A stretch of 48,817 nucleotides of DNA. It comes from a virus. Each line of letters opens with the position of its first letter. Position 1 is the first letter of the stretch. Of this stretch, positions 1-9,086 are shown piece by piece. The DNA lies in IMG/VR virus record IMGVR_UViG_3300040811_001562, positions 1 to 48,817 of that record; one strand, 5' to 3'. Both the position numbers and the translations under genes were made by a program. Below the pieces are notes generated by a model. That model saw only the letters and a list, made by a program, of their open reading frames with translations. It was not told the DNA's origin and ran no database searches.

Positions 1-20
1 AATTTTTTTCATCAAAAGGC

Positions 21-49
21 TTGACATTTGTGATGAAAAGGATTATATT
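21..49 (+). promoter_or_regulatory. early sigma70-like promoter
   Basis: TTGACA at 21-26, a 17-base spacer and TATATT at 44-49, followed by ATGTAAG. The same box pattern (CTTGACATTTG, then TATATTATA.ATGTAAG) recurs at 34007 and 34904, so this is a repeated promoter type. It sits 32 bases upstream of the HAD-family gene at 81. Confidence 0.85.
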
Positions 50-80
50 ATATATGTAAGTTAGTTATGAAAGAATGTGA

Positions 81-665
81 ATGATAGCAAAGAAAGAAAA
101 AACGATATTAGTTGACTGTGATGGTGTTCTCCTTGATTGGGAGTACGCCTTTGATTGTTGGATGACTCGCCACGGTTATGAAGCCGTTTGTGAAGGTGAG
201 TACAAAATGAACATTAAATACGGTTTGACTAATAAAGAAGCAAAACGTCTTTGTCGAATGTTTAATGAAAGTGCTTGGATTCGAAAGTTGCCTCCTCTTC
301 GGGACGCAATCAAATATGTGAAAAAACTTCATGAAGAACATGGATATATTTTCCATGCGATTACTAGTTTGAGTAACGACCAGTATGCACAACATCTACG
401 GACTAAAAACCTTCGGGAATTGTTTGGAGATAGTGTCTTTGAACGGTATGTTTATTTGGATACTGGTGCAGACAAAGATGAAGCACTTCTAGAGTATGCT
501 GGTACAGATTGTTTCTGGGTTGAAGATAAACCTGAGAACGCAGATGTTGGACTTCGTGTTGGATTAGAAAGTCTTCTGATTTCTCACGACCACAATATCG
601 GATACAAAGGAAACGCTCTTCGGGTTCAGAACTGGAAAGAAATTTACGGTTTGATTACTGGTTAA
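81..665 (+). CDS. HAD-family phosphatase (5'(3')-deoxyribonucleotidase-like)
   Basis: 194-residue HAD-superfamily hydrolase. Motif I is DCDGVLLDW near residue 12 (nucleophile and acid-base Asp), motif II a Thr/Ser in ITSLS near residue 95, and motifs III/IV lie in VEDKPENAD near residue 147. Small phage HAD enzymes of this size are often nucleotidases acting on deoxynucleoside monophosphates, which would fit thyX and guaC elsewhere in the window; the substrate is inferred. The start at 81 is the first ATG that gives an open frame after the promoter; an ATG at 67 hits a stop within six codons. The stop overlaps the convergent fibre gene by 4 bases. Confidence 0.8.
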   Translation: MIAKKEKTILVDCDGVLLDWEYAFDCWMTRHGYEAVCEGEYKMNIKYGLTNKEAKRLCRMFNESAWIRKLPPLRDAIKYVKKLHEEHGYIFHAITSLSNDQYAQHLRTKNLRELFGDSVFERYVYLDTGADKDEALLEYAGTDCFWVEDKPENADVGLRVGLESLLISHDHNIGYKGNALRVQNWKEIYGLITG

Positions 666-3205
666 CCTTTTAATGGTTCTGTGGGCGGTGTAAAGTTTGC
701 GGTGTACCTTGCAAGTCCTTTGGTGATTCTTAAATCTTGAACATAACCATGAAGCGTATTTGTTGCGCCAGTTAGATTATTTAACGAAGAATGATAATCT
801 CCTAAAACAGGCCGTCCTTGAACATATGTAATAGAATTTGTCCAAGTGTTTCCAACATGAGTACCATCAACAAAGATTTTATGATCATTACCGTTTCTAG
901 TAAGAGCAATGTGATGCCAGGTATTAAGTGAAAGAACACTTGGAGCTCCAATTACATCTGTGTTGTTAACATAATATCTTAGATCTGTATTCGAAGTATA
1001 AAAATGAGGTACTGCTTCATTAGTACTTGCTCTTAAAAATGAAATTAAATTTCTGCCACTACTTAGATTATGAATATAAGCCCATAATTCTATTGTCCAA
1101 TCGGCTGTACCAAAGTTATATACTGGATCATCATAGCCTGGAGTGATTGAAAGACTATCTCCCCAACCATCAAAATACATTGATTTTGTACTAGCAAACT
1201 TAACCTGAGTCGTTGAGCCAGTAGTGTTTCCGACAAGCTGTAGATTACTGGTTTGTGATTTATCTATGATCGAAGCGTCCGTTCCAGAAACAAGAAGTGA
1301 AGTGTTTGTAATTGCTGTAAGTGGGGCAGTTGGTGGAGTAAAGTCAGAAGTGTATACAGCAGTGCCTTTAACAATACGAACATCAGTAATGTATGTATTA
1401 GAGAAGAGAATGGTTGACCCATCATTATACCCACCAATATTTACTGGGCCCGTATCAACATTCCAGTCAGAAACTGAGGTATTGGAATATGATTGTGTGC
1501 CGTTGGTGTAAACTTTAATTGTACTGGTGCTTTCCCTAACTAGTGCAATGTGATTCCAAGTATTCTGTTGTAATACTCCAGTGACAGTGGTTGTTAAATA
1601 AGTGTAGTTAGTTCCATTATTTGATAAAAATAAATCAATAGCTCCATCGGCCATTAGTTCTAAATACCATTCGGCAGTTCCTGTATTGTACCCTTTACCT
1701 AGTAGTACACTAAATTCAGCATTGGTGGCTGGGACATACACCCAAAATTCGGCTGTAAACGCAGAGGTAGTTCCAAGCTGCAAGTCAGTAGAGTTAGCAA
1801 CAGTGAGGTTAGTTCCAGAAGAACCATCGAAATATACAGACCCGCCGTGTGTTGCTGAATCGTATGAAGGATGATCATATTTGCCAACTGGTTTTATTGC
1901 CGTATTACCATACGTTGTAATTGCATATGCATTTGATGAATTATCAACAAAATACGGAAACTGCTGCTGATTAGTTAATAGTATAGTGTTAGTTACTGCT
2001 GTTATATTGTCAGTTGATGGAGTAAAATTACCATCATATACAAATGAACCACTAACTAATCTTAAATCTGAAACATAGGCTTTAACTCCACTAAAAAATG
2101 TTCTTAAATTCATTGAACTTGTAAAATTTGTACTATCACTAAAAGTCGTGTTTTGATTAAATGTAGTCAATGTTTGACTTACACCATTTACATAAATTTC
2201 AATAGTTGAATTTCTTCTTTGAACTACGAGGTGAGTCCATTCGTTTCGAGGCGGCCAGTAGTTATCAACATATTTTCCTGTAGTATAAGAACCATACAAA
2301 CCATAACCAAAAGCTAAACCATTATATCCAGCATAAGTAGCAGTAGTAAATGACCAGCCTAAACCGCCTCCACTGTATTCTGTGTTTATAAAAGTTTTGT
2401 GAACACCTGTCATATCTTCGTCAGGCCAAATCCAAAATTCGAATGTAAAATCACTTGTACCAAGATCAAGACCATTGGGTATTGTATAATAATCACCACT
2501 TCCATCAAAGTAAGTACTGTACCCACCATGCCTATATGGACTAAATGTACCAGCATGAGCATCACCATTCACTGTAACAGTATGATTATTTGTTGATCCA
2601 TCGGTGATAATATTATTAGTAGATGTATCAACTGCTGTTGCTAATAAAGTTGTGTAATTACTATTTAAAATCTTAAATTGCAGAGTTATAGATGTGTTTG
2701 CACTGACTGCACCATTGACTCCATCAGTTGCATTAATTGTTAAAGTAAATGTTCCGAAATTGGTATCATCTGTACTAGGTGTAATAGTAAATACATTATC
2801 TGCTTGACTTATTGTAGCAATACTTTCAAGTCCACTTGTAGAATAACTCCATGTCAGAGGGAATCCTTCTGGGTCTGTAGAAACCGCTGTGATTACAGTA
2901 GGAGTTCCATCGATTTCTAGTGTATAAGTTCCATCTACTCCAGTGATCGCACTAGGCGAATCGTTTTGTACTGTAGCAATCTTATACCAACCAGAACCAG
3001 AATACACATAGATGTTGTTATTTGATTGTACAAACGCCTGAGCCCCGTCAGTTCCTGTTGCTGCAATCAATGCATTCATATCTGCATAGACAGTTACGCC
3101 TCCGCCACCAATTTCACTAGTGGTGCCAGAAGAATCAATCTGGGTGTCCAGTGAACCACCTTCGGACATCAATTGTGATAATTTTCTTGCTCTAGATGCA
3201 GGCAT
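662..3205 (-). CDS. tail-fibre-like protein with three LamG domains
   Basis: 847 residues and the last gene of a minus-strand operon that begins at 6647. The N-terminus carries a degenerate copy of the YVWDG.W cassette found in neighbouring fibres (NNIYVYSGSGWYKI near residue 65-78), then an Ig/cadherin-like segment (about 85-180). Three LamG (concanavalin A-like) repeats follow at roughly 225-410, 450-635 and 670-845, each opening with YFDG.G and containing F.FEFW or a similar strand. LamG domains commonly bind glycans, so a receptor- or surface-binding role on the virion is inferred. It starts inside the TAATG junction with the upstream nuclease (1-base overlap). No signal peptide. Confidence 0.75.
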   Translation of the reverse strand: MPASRARKLSQLMSEGGSLDTQIDSSGTTSEIGGGGVTVYADMNALIAATGTDGAQAFVQSNNNIYVYSGSGWYKIATVQNDSPSAITGVDGTYTLEIDGTPTVITAVSTDPEGFPLTWSYSTSGLESIATISQADNVFTITPSTDDTNFGTFTLTINATDGVNGAVSANTSITLQFKILNSNYTTLLATAVDTSTNNIITDGSTNNHTVTVNGDAHAGTFSPYRHGGYSTYFDGSGDYYTIPNGLDLGTSDFTFEFWIWPDEDMTGVHKTFINTEYSGGGLGWSFTTATYAGYNGLAFGYGLYGSYTTGKYVDNYWPPRNEWTHLVVQRRNSTIEIYVNGVSQTLTTFNQNTTFSDSTNFTSSMNLRTFFSGVKAYVSDLRLVSGSFVYDGNFTPSTDNITAVTNTILLTNQQQFPYFVDNSSNAYAITTYGNTAIKPVGKYDHPSYDSATHGGSVYFDGSSGTNLTVANSTDLQLGTTSAFTAEFWVYVPATNAEFSVLLGKGYNTGTAEWYLELMADGAIDLFLSNNGTNYTYLTTTVTGVLQQNTWNHIALVRESTSTIKVYTNGTQSYSNTSVSDWNVDTGPVNIGGYNDGSTILFSNTYITDVRIVKGTAVYTSDFTPPTAPLTAITNTSLLVSGTDASIIDKSQTSNLQLVGNTTGSTTQVKFASTKSMYFDGWGDSLSITPGYDDPVYNFGTADWTIELWAYIHNLSSGRNLISFLRASTNEAVPHFYTSNTDLRYYVNNTDVIGAPSVLSLNTWHHIALTRNGNDHKIFVDGTHVGNTWTNSITYVQGRPVLGDYHSSLNNLTGATNTLHGYVQDLRITKGLARYTANFTPPTEPLKG

Positions 3206-3645
3206 TAGATAAGACCTTTTTCTCTTAGTTTCTCTCTATTTATGAGATGCAACTCTACCAATTCTTCTTTACTCTGTCCTTTATATGGAACTGCATGATT
3301 ATTTTCCAACATTAGTGAAGTAACAGTTCTTTTCGAAAAGTTATTTTTAGAGTCTTTGTATTCAATTTCAAAATCTCCAAGAATTCTTCCGAACTTTCCT
3401 GTCTTATCTTTCTGTGTTTTGATCGTTTGAATAGAACCAATCGGAAGTAATTCTTTTAGGTATGCTTTTGCAGCAAGTCCAAACTGTTTTTCTACTTTAT
3501 CTCTTGTTCTAGATTCTGGAGTGTCGATTCCCATGATTCGAACTCTTTCTCTGTGCATCCAAATTCCAAAGCCTAAGTCAATGTCTACATCCACTGTATC
3601 ACCATCAACAATTCTTAAAATTTTACAATTATATTCATATGCCAT
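3205..3645 (-). CDS. staphylococcal nuclease-like (SNase) endonuclease
   Basis: 146 residues, close to a bare SNase domain. VDGDTV at 13-18, an Arg cluster at 32-36 (HRERVRIMGID), DTPESR at 41-46 and KFGRILG with R87 match the metal-binding Asp/Glu and catalytic Arg positions of staphylococcal nuclease. No signal peptide, so it probably acts in the cell or with the virion. It sits between two fibre genes, sharing a TAATG junction with the LamG gene, and is expressed as part of the late minus-strand operon. Possible jobs are host DNA degradation or trimming; the sequence does not decide. Confidence 0.85.
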   Translation of the reverse strand: MAYEYNCKILRIVDGDTVDVDIDLGFGIWMHRERVRIMGIDTPESRTRDKVEKQFGLAAKAYLKELLPIGSIQTIKTQKDKTGKFGRILGDFEIEYKDSKNNFSKRTVTSLMLENNHAVPYKGQSKEELVELHLINREKLREKGLI

Positions 3646-3659
3646 TTTTTTTACCTTAA

Positions 3660-5051
3660 TTAACTAATAACAAAGCTACCATCTGTAGTGAAAGTATAAG
3701 TCCACTTTGTAGTATTACTATCATAAACTTCTGTACCAGTAGTAGATGCAAATTGTACAGTTGAGTGTATAATTACAATACCAGACCCGCCATCGCCGCC
3801 AGTACCGCCTGGATATCCGCCACCGCCACCACCAGACCCTGTATTTGGTGTTGCAGAGGCACCAGTACCAGCACTTACACCAGAACCTAGTCCGGCACCT
3901 GTTGCGGTATCCACAGAACCAACTGCAGTGCCATTTTGGTATGTATACGCACCACCAGAACCACCACCAGCGTATTTGTTACCAGAACCAACTGGCCACT
4001 CTATACCAAGTCCGCCGTCTCCAGATGCTGTATTTGCAGTTGCGTTGCCACCAACTCCGCCGGCGCCACCACCACCGCCTCCAAGATATCCATTTCTACC
4101 ATAGCCATATCCACCGTCATATCCAAAACCGCCATCTGTACTTGTGGGCTGGGTTGCAGAACCGCCTGCATGAGTAGTCGATGATTCGGATGAGCCGCCG
4201 CCACCACCAGAACCACCATCCGAACCAGCAGTTCCTGCGTCATAGTAACCGCCTCCACCACCACCAAGAGCGGTTTTACCTAAGAATGTAGTGTTTCCTC
4301 CGTTTCCACCTTGAGTATCTGATGCACCACCAGTACCACCTTGTCCAATTACAATATTATATGTTGATCCATCAAGTTGAAGTGTGCTGGTAGATGTTAT
4401 TACGCCGCCGGCGCCGCCGCCACCACCAAAATCTTCACCACCACCGCCCCCACCGGCTACCATTAAATATTCTATATCTGCTTGGAAGATTAAATTAAAA
4501 TCAACAAATCTAGTAGTAGTTTTTGCACCATCTGATGCAGATAATCTTGCACGAAATGCCCCGGCATCACTAATAGTAGTTGTTGGAGTAAATGTATAAA
4601 CTCCGTTTGCGTCTACTGTTGTGTCTGCAGAAAGTTGTGCTGGCCTCGTATTTCCTGTATTCTTATACGCAATATCATATGTAACATTGAACCCTTCTGG
4701 ATCTTCTGCAACCATTGTAACTGTACTTGTGGTTCCATCACTATTAAGAGTATGATTTGCTGGTGGTTCTGTTAATACAATCGGGGATTCATCTCCACTA
4801 TCCACTCTACTCCATTCTGTTCCATCCCACACATATAACGCCTTTGTATCTTGAGTAAATCCAAAATCACCCACAGTATTTCCAGTAGCAGGAAACGCAG
4901 CAAAGTTTGCATATTCTGTAACAGAGGAACCAGAAGAAGTGCCACCACCATTAGCATCCCATACTCCAGATGTAGAGTCGAATGTGTAGGTTGTGTTTCC
5001 TACTAGTATAGTGTCTCCGTTATTTGGATTGCTTGGAAAATTAATTGCCAT
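3660..5051 (-). CDS. fibre protein with glycine-rich adhesin-like C-terminus
   Basis: 463 residues. The N-terminus (FPSNPNNGD...) matches the start of the fibre genes at 5058 and 16215. Then come an ALYVWDGTEW cassette (about residue 68-77) and an Ig-like domain (about 88-190) nearly identical in pattern to the one in the upstream fibre. The second half begins IEYLMVAGGGGGGEDF and holds many Gly-rich runs, ending in a beta-rich tip. Such glycine-rich domains occur in phage adhesins that pack as polyglycine helices, so a receptor-binding tip is likely. Bias toward GGC/GGT codons makes long shadow frames on the other strand here; they are not genes. Confidence 0.75.
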   Translation of the reverse strand: MAINFPSNPNNGDTILVGNTTYTFDSTSGVWDANGGGTSSGSSVTEYANFAAFPATGNTVGDFGFTQDTKALYVWDGTEWSRVDSGDESPIVLTEPPANHTLNSDGTTSTVTMVAEDPEGFNVTYDIAYKNTGNTRPAQLSADTTVDANGVYTFTPTTTISDAGAFRARLSASDGAKTTTRFVDFNLIFQADIEYLMVAGGGGGGEDFGGGGGAGGVITSTSTLQLDGSTYNIVIGQGGTGGASDTQGGNGGNTTFLGKTALGGGGGGYYDAGTAGSDGGSGGGGGSSESSTTHAGGSATQPTSTDGGFGYDGGYGYGRNGYLGGGGGGAGGVGGNATANTASGDGGLGIEWPVGSGNKYAGGGSGGAYTYQNGTAVGSVDTATGAGLGSGVSAGTGASATPNTGSGGGGGGYPGGTGGDGGSGIVIIHSTVQFASTTGTEVYDSNTTKWTYTFTTDGSFVIS

Positions 5052-5057
5052 TTGTTA

Positions 5058-6647
5058 TTATCCTTGCCAGACCGCCATGTTAGCAGCCCCTATTTTATTT
5101 CTATAATAATCGTGTACCTTTTGTATTTCTGATAAAGTTAAAACTACATCCCAGAATACAAAGGCATATACCTCATGAGTTGCAGTCCAAGTAGGATATG
5201 CATTATAAACCATCGCACTAGAAGCCATTTGCAACCCTGTTGTTATAATACTATTAGATTGACCAAGTGTTAAGGCATTATACGAAGTGTTTCTGTTATT
5301 GTTTGGATATATACCATTTACTGTATCTACAACAGTTTCTCCCGCCCAAGCAGTTTGATATCCATAATAATCAGTTCCCTGACTATTATGGAAAACTGAA
5401 TAGTATCCCGCATCCGCAGAGCCAGTACCAAACAGCACATGCATGTTATAACCAGTAGGTGGTCTAGATATTATAGCCCAAGTTTTCTGTCCTGACATGC
5501 TGCCACCAAAATTTATGGTACTATTCGTAGAAAAAGTCAAATGTCCATCTCCACTAAGAGAGCCTGGATTGCTTATAGTTTGATTGTTAGAATTTCCAGA
5601 AAGATCATTTAATACTGTAGTACTTACGGCCGTATTATAACTATTTGTATCGGCAAACTCATACCACCCTATTATATTCTGTCTCTGAGGTATAAATTCA
5701 AGTTTAAAATCAATCAGTCTAGTAGTAGTTCTCGATCCATCCGATGCACTCAGTCTTACTGTAAAATTTCCCGCATCGGCCGGATTTGTGGTTGGAGTAA
5801 ATGTATAAACTCCGCTTGTATTTACTGTGGTGTCTGTTGAAAGTTGTACTGGCCTTGTATTCCCTGCGGTTTTATATACAATACCATATGATATATCAAA
5901 TCCTTCTGGGTCTTCCGCAACCATTGTAACTGTACTTGTGGTTCCATCAATATTAAGAGTGTGTGTTGTTGGTGGTTCAGTAATAATTATAGGACTTTCA
6001 TCATTTCCAGAAGATATTTTATCCCATTCGGTTCCATCCCATACATATAATGCTTTCGTGTCTTGTGCAAATGCAAAGTCACCTTCAGTGTTTCCTAAAG
6101 ATGGAAACGCAACAAGGTTTGCGTATGCAGTGACTGAAGAACCGTCAGATCCCGCCGCACCATCCGCTCCAACAGCATTTAGTGCAACCCATTGAACACT
6201 CGAACCATCATCATAATATACATATGTTTTTAAGTTTGCAGAATTGAACCACAAATCTCCACTAGATGCGCCACTTGGTGCTGTGTCAGAAACACTATGT
6301 CTTGTTAGATTTGATGTTGTTGGTTGATAAAAGACAATATCAACTTCATCGTTTACTGTAAGTGCAGTCTCAAATGTAATAGAAGTTCCATTTTCAGCAG
6401 TAAAATCTGATGGATTTAACATTGCTCCGTTGACTGACACAACAACAGGAGACCCTGCATCATATACAACACTGTGCGTTGTTTGAGATGCGGTTGCAAC
6501 AAATGTACTTCTCTGCGCCTGTTGCACTGAGACATCTGCAGATTTCTTTAGCAACCAGTATCCTCTTGTAGAATTATATACATATATCTGTCCATTATGC
6601 GTATGTGTTTCGCCATTCGCTGGATTTGCTGGAAATGTTATTGCCAT
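5058..6647 (-). CDS. tail-fibre protein, LamG-like C-terminus
   Basis: 529 residues, first gene of the operon behind the late promoter at 6681-6688. Order: N-terminal module FPANPANGETHTHNG with YVYNSTRGYW; a domain with VNGAMLNPSDFT typical of phage fibre/collar proteins (about 45-115); two display cassettes (VYYDDGSSVQWV and ALYVWDGTEW); an Ig-like domain shared with the next gene (about 215-325); and a C-terminal beta-rich domain (IIGWYEFADTNSYN to the end) that looks LamG-like. The pairing with the next gene suggests duplication of the stem followed by replacement of the tip. A structural, probably receptor-binding role is inferred from composition and context. Confidence 0.75.
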   Translation of the reverse strand: MAITFPANPANGETHTHNGQIYVYNSTRGYWLLKKSADVSVQQAQRSTFVATASQTTHSVVYDAGSPVVVSVNGAMLNPSDFTAENGTSITFETALTVNDEVDIVFYQPTTSNLTRHSVSDTAPSGASSGDLWFNSANLKTYVYYDDGSSVQWVALNAVGADGAAGSDGSSVTAYANLVAFPSLGNTEGDFAFAQDTKALYVWDGTEWDKISSGNDESPIIITEPPTTHTLNIDGTTSTVTMVAEDPEGFDISYGIVYKTAGNTRPVQLSTDTTVNTSGVYTFTPTTNPADAGNFTVRLSASDGSRTTTRLIDFKLEFIPQRQNIIGWYEFADTNSYNTAVSTTVLNDLSGNSNNQTISNPGSLSGDGHLTFSTNSTINFGGSMSGQKTWAIISRPPTGYNMHVLFGTGSADAGYYSVFHNSQGTDYYGYQTAWAGETVVDTVNGIYPNNNRNTSYNALTLGQSNSIITTGLQMASSAMVYNAYPTWTATHEVYAFVFWDVVLTLSEIQKVHDYYRNKIGAANMAVWQG

Positions 6648-6680
6648 TTTAAACCTTTAATATGAGAATATCGTTTCTAT

Positions 6681-6694
6681 TATTTATATAAATA
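6681..6694. promoter_or_regulatory. palindromic bidirectional late promoter
   Basis: TATTTATATAAATA is a perfect 14-base palindrome. It contains a TATAAATA late box on the minus strand (6681-6688) and another on the plus strand (6687-6694). The minus box lies 34 bases from the fibre start at 6647 and the plus box 33 bases from the ATG at 6727, so it can serve both divergent genes. The boxes match the T4 late-promoter consensus, read in T4 by gp55/gp33. Confidence 0.7.
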
Positions 6695-6726
6695 TAATTA
6701 CAACTTTTTTTAAAACGGAGAATTTG

Positions 6727-7968
6727 ATGTTTCTTTCTATATTGCTTCTTTTGGTTGCAATAGCAATATCAACGGTCGCTGCTTATTACTCCATTATTGG
6801 TTTAGTTACAATATTCGCAGCTGCGGTATTGCCCACTGCAATCATGGCTTCTGTTCTAGAAGTCGCAAAAGTCTTAACTGCGGCATGGTTGGCCGAAAAC
6901 TGGAAAAAAGTTAATTTTTTCTTGAAAAGTTACTTGACTTTTGCCGTAATTGTGTTAATGTTGATAACCAGTTTGGGTATCTTTGGATTTCTTTCGAAGG
7001 CGCATATTCAACAAACATCTAATGCGAAGGAGAATGTCGCACAGATAGAAACTGCAATTACTAAGATTGAGAACAATGATACTATCATTGCAGATTCTCA
7101 GGCAGAAATTGCAAAGATTGAAAACTCAGTCTCTGTAAGAAACGATGAAATAAATGCAGAGATTAAAAGAGAAGAAGATAGGGTCAGACAGGCGGTTGCT
7201 GATTATCAGTTGCTTGTTGATGAACAAAATGAAATTATAAACGGCGCAAGGAAGAACTTAGATTTATTAGAAAAATATCTTGCAGAAAATGATGTAGTTG
7301 CTATGCAGTCTCTTGTAGGAACAAATCCAGATGGAAAGTATGGCCCTGCAACTGCAAAAAAAGTAGATGAGTTTAGAACGCAAGAAGAAGAACGTGTTGG
7401 TGAATTGATTTCTTCTGCTAGAAAAAGAGTCAATGAATTAAGAGACAATCAAAGAGAAGAAAGAAATAAAAGTACAGAGTTAATTAATAGATTGAAGTCT
7501 CAGATTGGTGTTTTAGAATTATCCGCATCTCAACTTTCACAAATTGAAATCTTAAAAAATAAGATTAGAACTTCTACTGAAGAAACTCAAGTACTAAATG
7601 AAGAAAAACTTGAACTGGAAAAGAGTTATAGAGAGTTGGAGGCAGAAGTTGGCCCAATCCGTTATGTTGCAGAGGTCGTATATGATGATGTAAATGAAAC
7701 AGTTTTAGAAGACGCTGTTAGATTTGTTATTTTGTGTTTAATATTCGTTTTTGACCCTCTTGCAGTTTTATTAGTTATTGCAAGTTCTCAAAGTATACGA
7801 TATTATAGACGATTGAAAAGGGGTGAAAATATAACACATCTTTCAGAAGAAGAATTTAAAGAACCAGAAGTCGATATGAAAATCGATTTTAAAAAAAAAC
7901 CAGCCGCCCACGATACAATTGAGAACTGGTCAAGAGAAAAACTTAAAGACCACAATAATTTAGAATAG
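6727..7968 (+). CDS. membrane-anchored coiled-coil protein with PG-binding-like motif
   Basis: 413 residues. The ATG at 6727 is chosen over an in-frame TTG at 6724 because GGAG lies 7 bases upstream. N-terminal hydrophobic helices (about 1-35 and 68-90), a long charged coiled coil (about 95-340) and a C-terminal membrane segment (FVILCLIFVFDPLAVLLVI, about 345-365) with a basic cytoplasmic tail. Inside the coil, NPDGKYGPATAKKVDEF (about residue 199-215) resembles the core of peptidoglycan-binding domain 1. Function unknown; the layout could suit an inner-membrane scaffold or lysis-related factor. It is followed 8 bases later by thyX, and the palindromic late promoter is just upstream. Confidence 0.7.
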   Translation: MFLSILLLLVAIAISTVAAYYSIIGLVTIFAAAVLPTAIMASVLEVAKVLTAAWLAENWKKVNFFLKSYLTFAVIVLMLITSLGIFGFLSKAHIQQTSNAKENVAQIETAITKIENNDTIIADSQAEIAKIENSVSVRNDEINAEIKREEDRVRQAVADYQLLVDEQNEIINGARKNLDLLEKYLAENDVVAMQSLVGTNPDGKYGPATAKKVDEFRTQEEERVGELISSARKRVNELRDNQREERNKSTELINRLKSQIGVLELSASQLSQIEILKNKIRTSTEETQVLNEEKLELEKSYRELEAEVGPIRYVAEVVYDDVNETVLEDAVRFVILCLIFVFDPLAVLLVIASSQSIRYYRRLKRGENITHLSEEEFKEPEVDMKIDFKKKPAAHDTIENWSREKLKDHNNLE

Positions 7969-7976
7969 GAGAGTAC

Positions 7977-8684
7977 ATGATAAACGTAGTAAAATTGGTG
8001 AGTTATACTCAACCCAATGATGACTTTGAAGGCGAGTTAGAAAATATAACCGACTTGATTGCTTATGCTGCAAGAGTATCAAACCCTGCAAATCAGTCAA
8101 ATAAAAAAACTAATAGTAGATTGATTTCTTATCTCATTAAACACAAACATTGGAGTCCATTTGAGATGGTTGATGTCTGTTTGGAAATTGAAACTACTAG
8201 AGACATTGCCCATCAAATGGTAAGACACCGTAGTTTTTCATTCCAAGAATTTTCACAAAGGTATGCAAACCCCAAAGAAATGGGAGAAATGTTTGTAAAG
8301 AGAGAATGTAGACTTCAAGATCACGAAAACAGACAAAACTCTATTGAGATTGAAAATGATCCATCATTAGTAGAAAATCAAATGCATCAAGATTTGATTG
8401 CAGAATGGAGTCGTAGACAATCAGGCGTAATTGAAACTGCGAGAAAGGCCTACGAGTGGGCAATTGAAAATGGAATTGCAAAAGAACAGGCAAGAGCTCT
8501 ACTTCCAGAAGGACTTACAAAAACTAGATTGTATATGAAGGGTAGTATTCGTAGTTGGATTCATTATATCGAACTTCGTGGTGCGAATGGAACTCAAAAA
8601 GAACATATGCAGATTGCACATCAGTGTGCGAAAGTTATTTCTGAAGTGTTTCCACTTGCAGAAAGTTATTTGCCAAAAAAATAG
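7977..8684 (+). CDS. thyX: flavin-dependent thymidylate synthase ThyX
   Basis: 235 residues, the usual ThyX size. Residues 83-95 read RHRSFSFQEFSQR, which fits the signature RHRxxSxxxxSxR that binds FAD and dUMP. The enzyme methylates dUMP to dTMP with methylenetetrahydrofolate and NADPH. It is common in marine phages whose hosts also rely on ThyX. GGAG precedes the ATG by 7 bases (TAGGAGAGTACATG). It is co-oriented with the membrane protein upstream and ends in a palindromic terminator whose stem includes its stop codon. Confidence 0.95.
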   Translation: MINVVKLVSYTQPNDDFEGELENITDLIAYAARVSNPANQSNKKTNSRLISYLIKHKHWSPFEMVDVCLEIETTRDIAHQMVRHRSFSFQEFSQRYANPKEMGEMFVKRECRLQDHENRQNSIEIENDPSLVENQMHQDLIAEWSRRQSGVIETARKAYEWAIENGIAKEQARALLPEGLTKTRLYMKGSIRSWIHYIELRGANGTQKEHMQIAHQCAKVISEVFPLAESYLPKK

Positions 8685-8706
8685 GGGATTTAAATCCCCT
8701 ATTTTT
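8680..8706. terminator. bidirectional rho-independent terminator
   Basis: A perfect 22-base palindrome at 8681-8702 (arm ATAGGGGATTT) is flanked by an A run at 8675-8680 and a T run at 8702-8707. It therefore works in both directions, ending thyX from the left and the minus-strand virion operon from the right. The thyX stop lies in the stem. Confidence 0.9.
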
Positions 8707-8724
8707 TATTCTTTAATGGTGATA

Positions 8725-9075
8725 CTAGTAACTGTATGCCTCGCCTTCACCTTCCCAATTTGGATCTTCGTGTGCAGGCATTTCTAGTTCGTCTTCATCT
8801 ACCATAGTTAGATCCAATTTAGATACATTGTCAAGTTCTTTTACCAATGTCCATCTTTCTGCGTTGGTATGAGGTTGAGAATTAGTAAGAACAATTGGTT
8901 CATTCACTTCATCATTATTTGGATTTAGAATTAGAATCATTCCACTAATACATTCGCCCGCAAGTTTCCTTAGAAACTCTCCTTCTGCGAGTTCTGTTTT
9001 GTAAATATAAACTTTGGCCATATCTGTTGGAAGATTCCCCCCTACAAAATTTGTCCATTCTTCTGCTGTTGCCAT
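8725..9075 (-). CDS. hypothetical acidic protein of the virion operon
   Basis: 116 residues, strongly acidic C-terminal half (VDEDELEMP.HEDPNWEGEGE). No recognised motif, signal peptide or membrane segment. Last gene of the minus-strand unit starting at 11159, 11 bases after the preceding gene and just before the bidirectional terminator. Late expression and a small virion or assembly role are inferred from position only. Confidence 0.65.
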   Translation of the reverse strand: MATAEEWTNFVGGNLPTDMAKVYIYKTELAEGEFLRKLAGECISGMILILNPNNDEVNEPIVLTNSQPHTNAERWTLVKELDNVSKLDLTMVDEDELEMPAHEDPNWEGEGEAYSY

Positions 9076-9086
9076 TTTTTTATCTC

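Noticed and set aside
3845-4599. Several long frames on both strands across the Gly-rich fibre (for example 3845-4177, 4001-4267, 4384-4599)
   Set aside because: They arise from the skewed Gly codons of the adhesin gene at 3660-5051, have low-complexity products and no ribosome sites.
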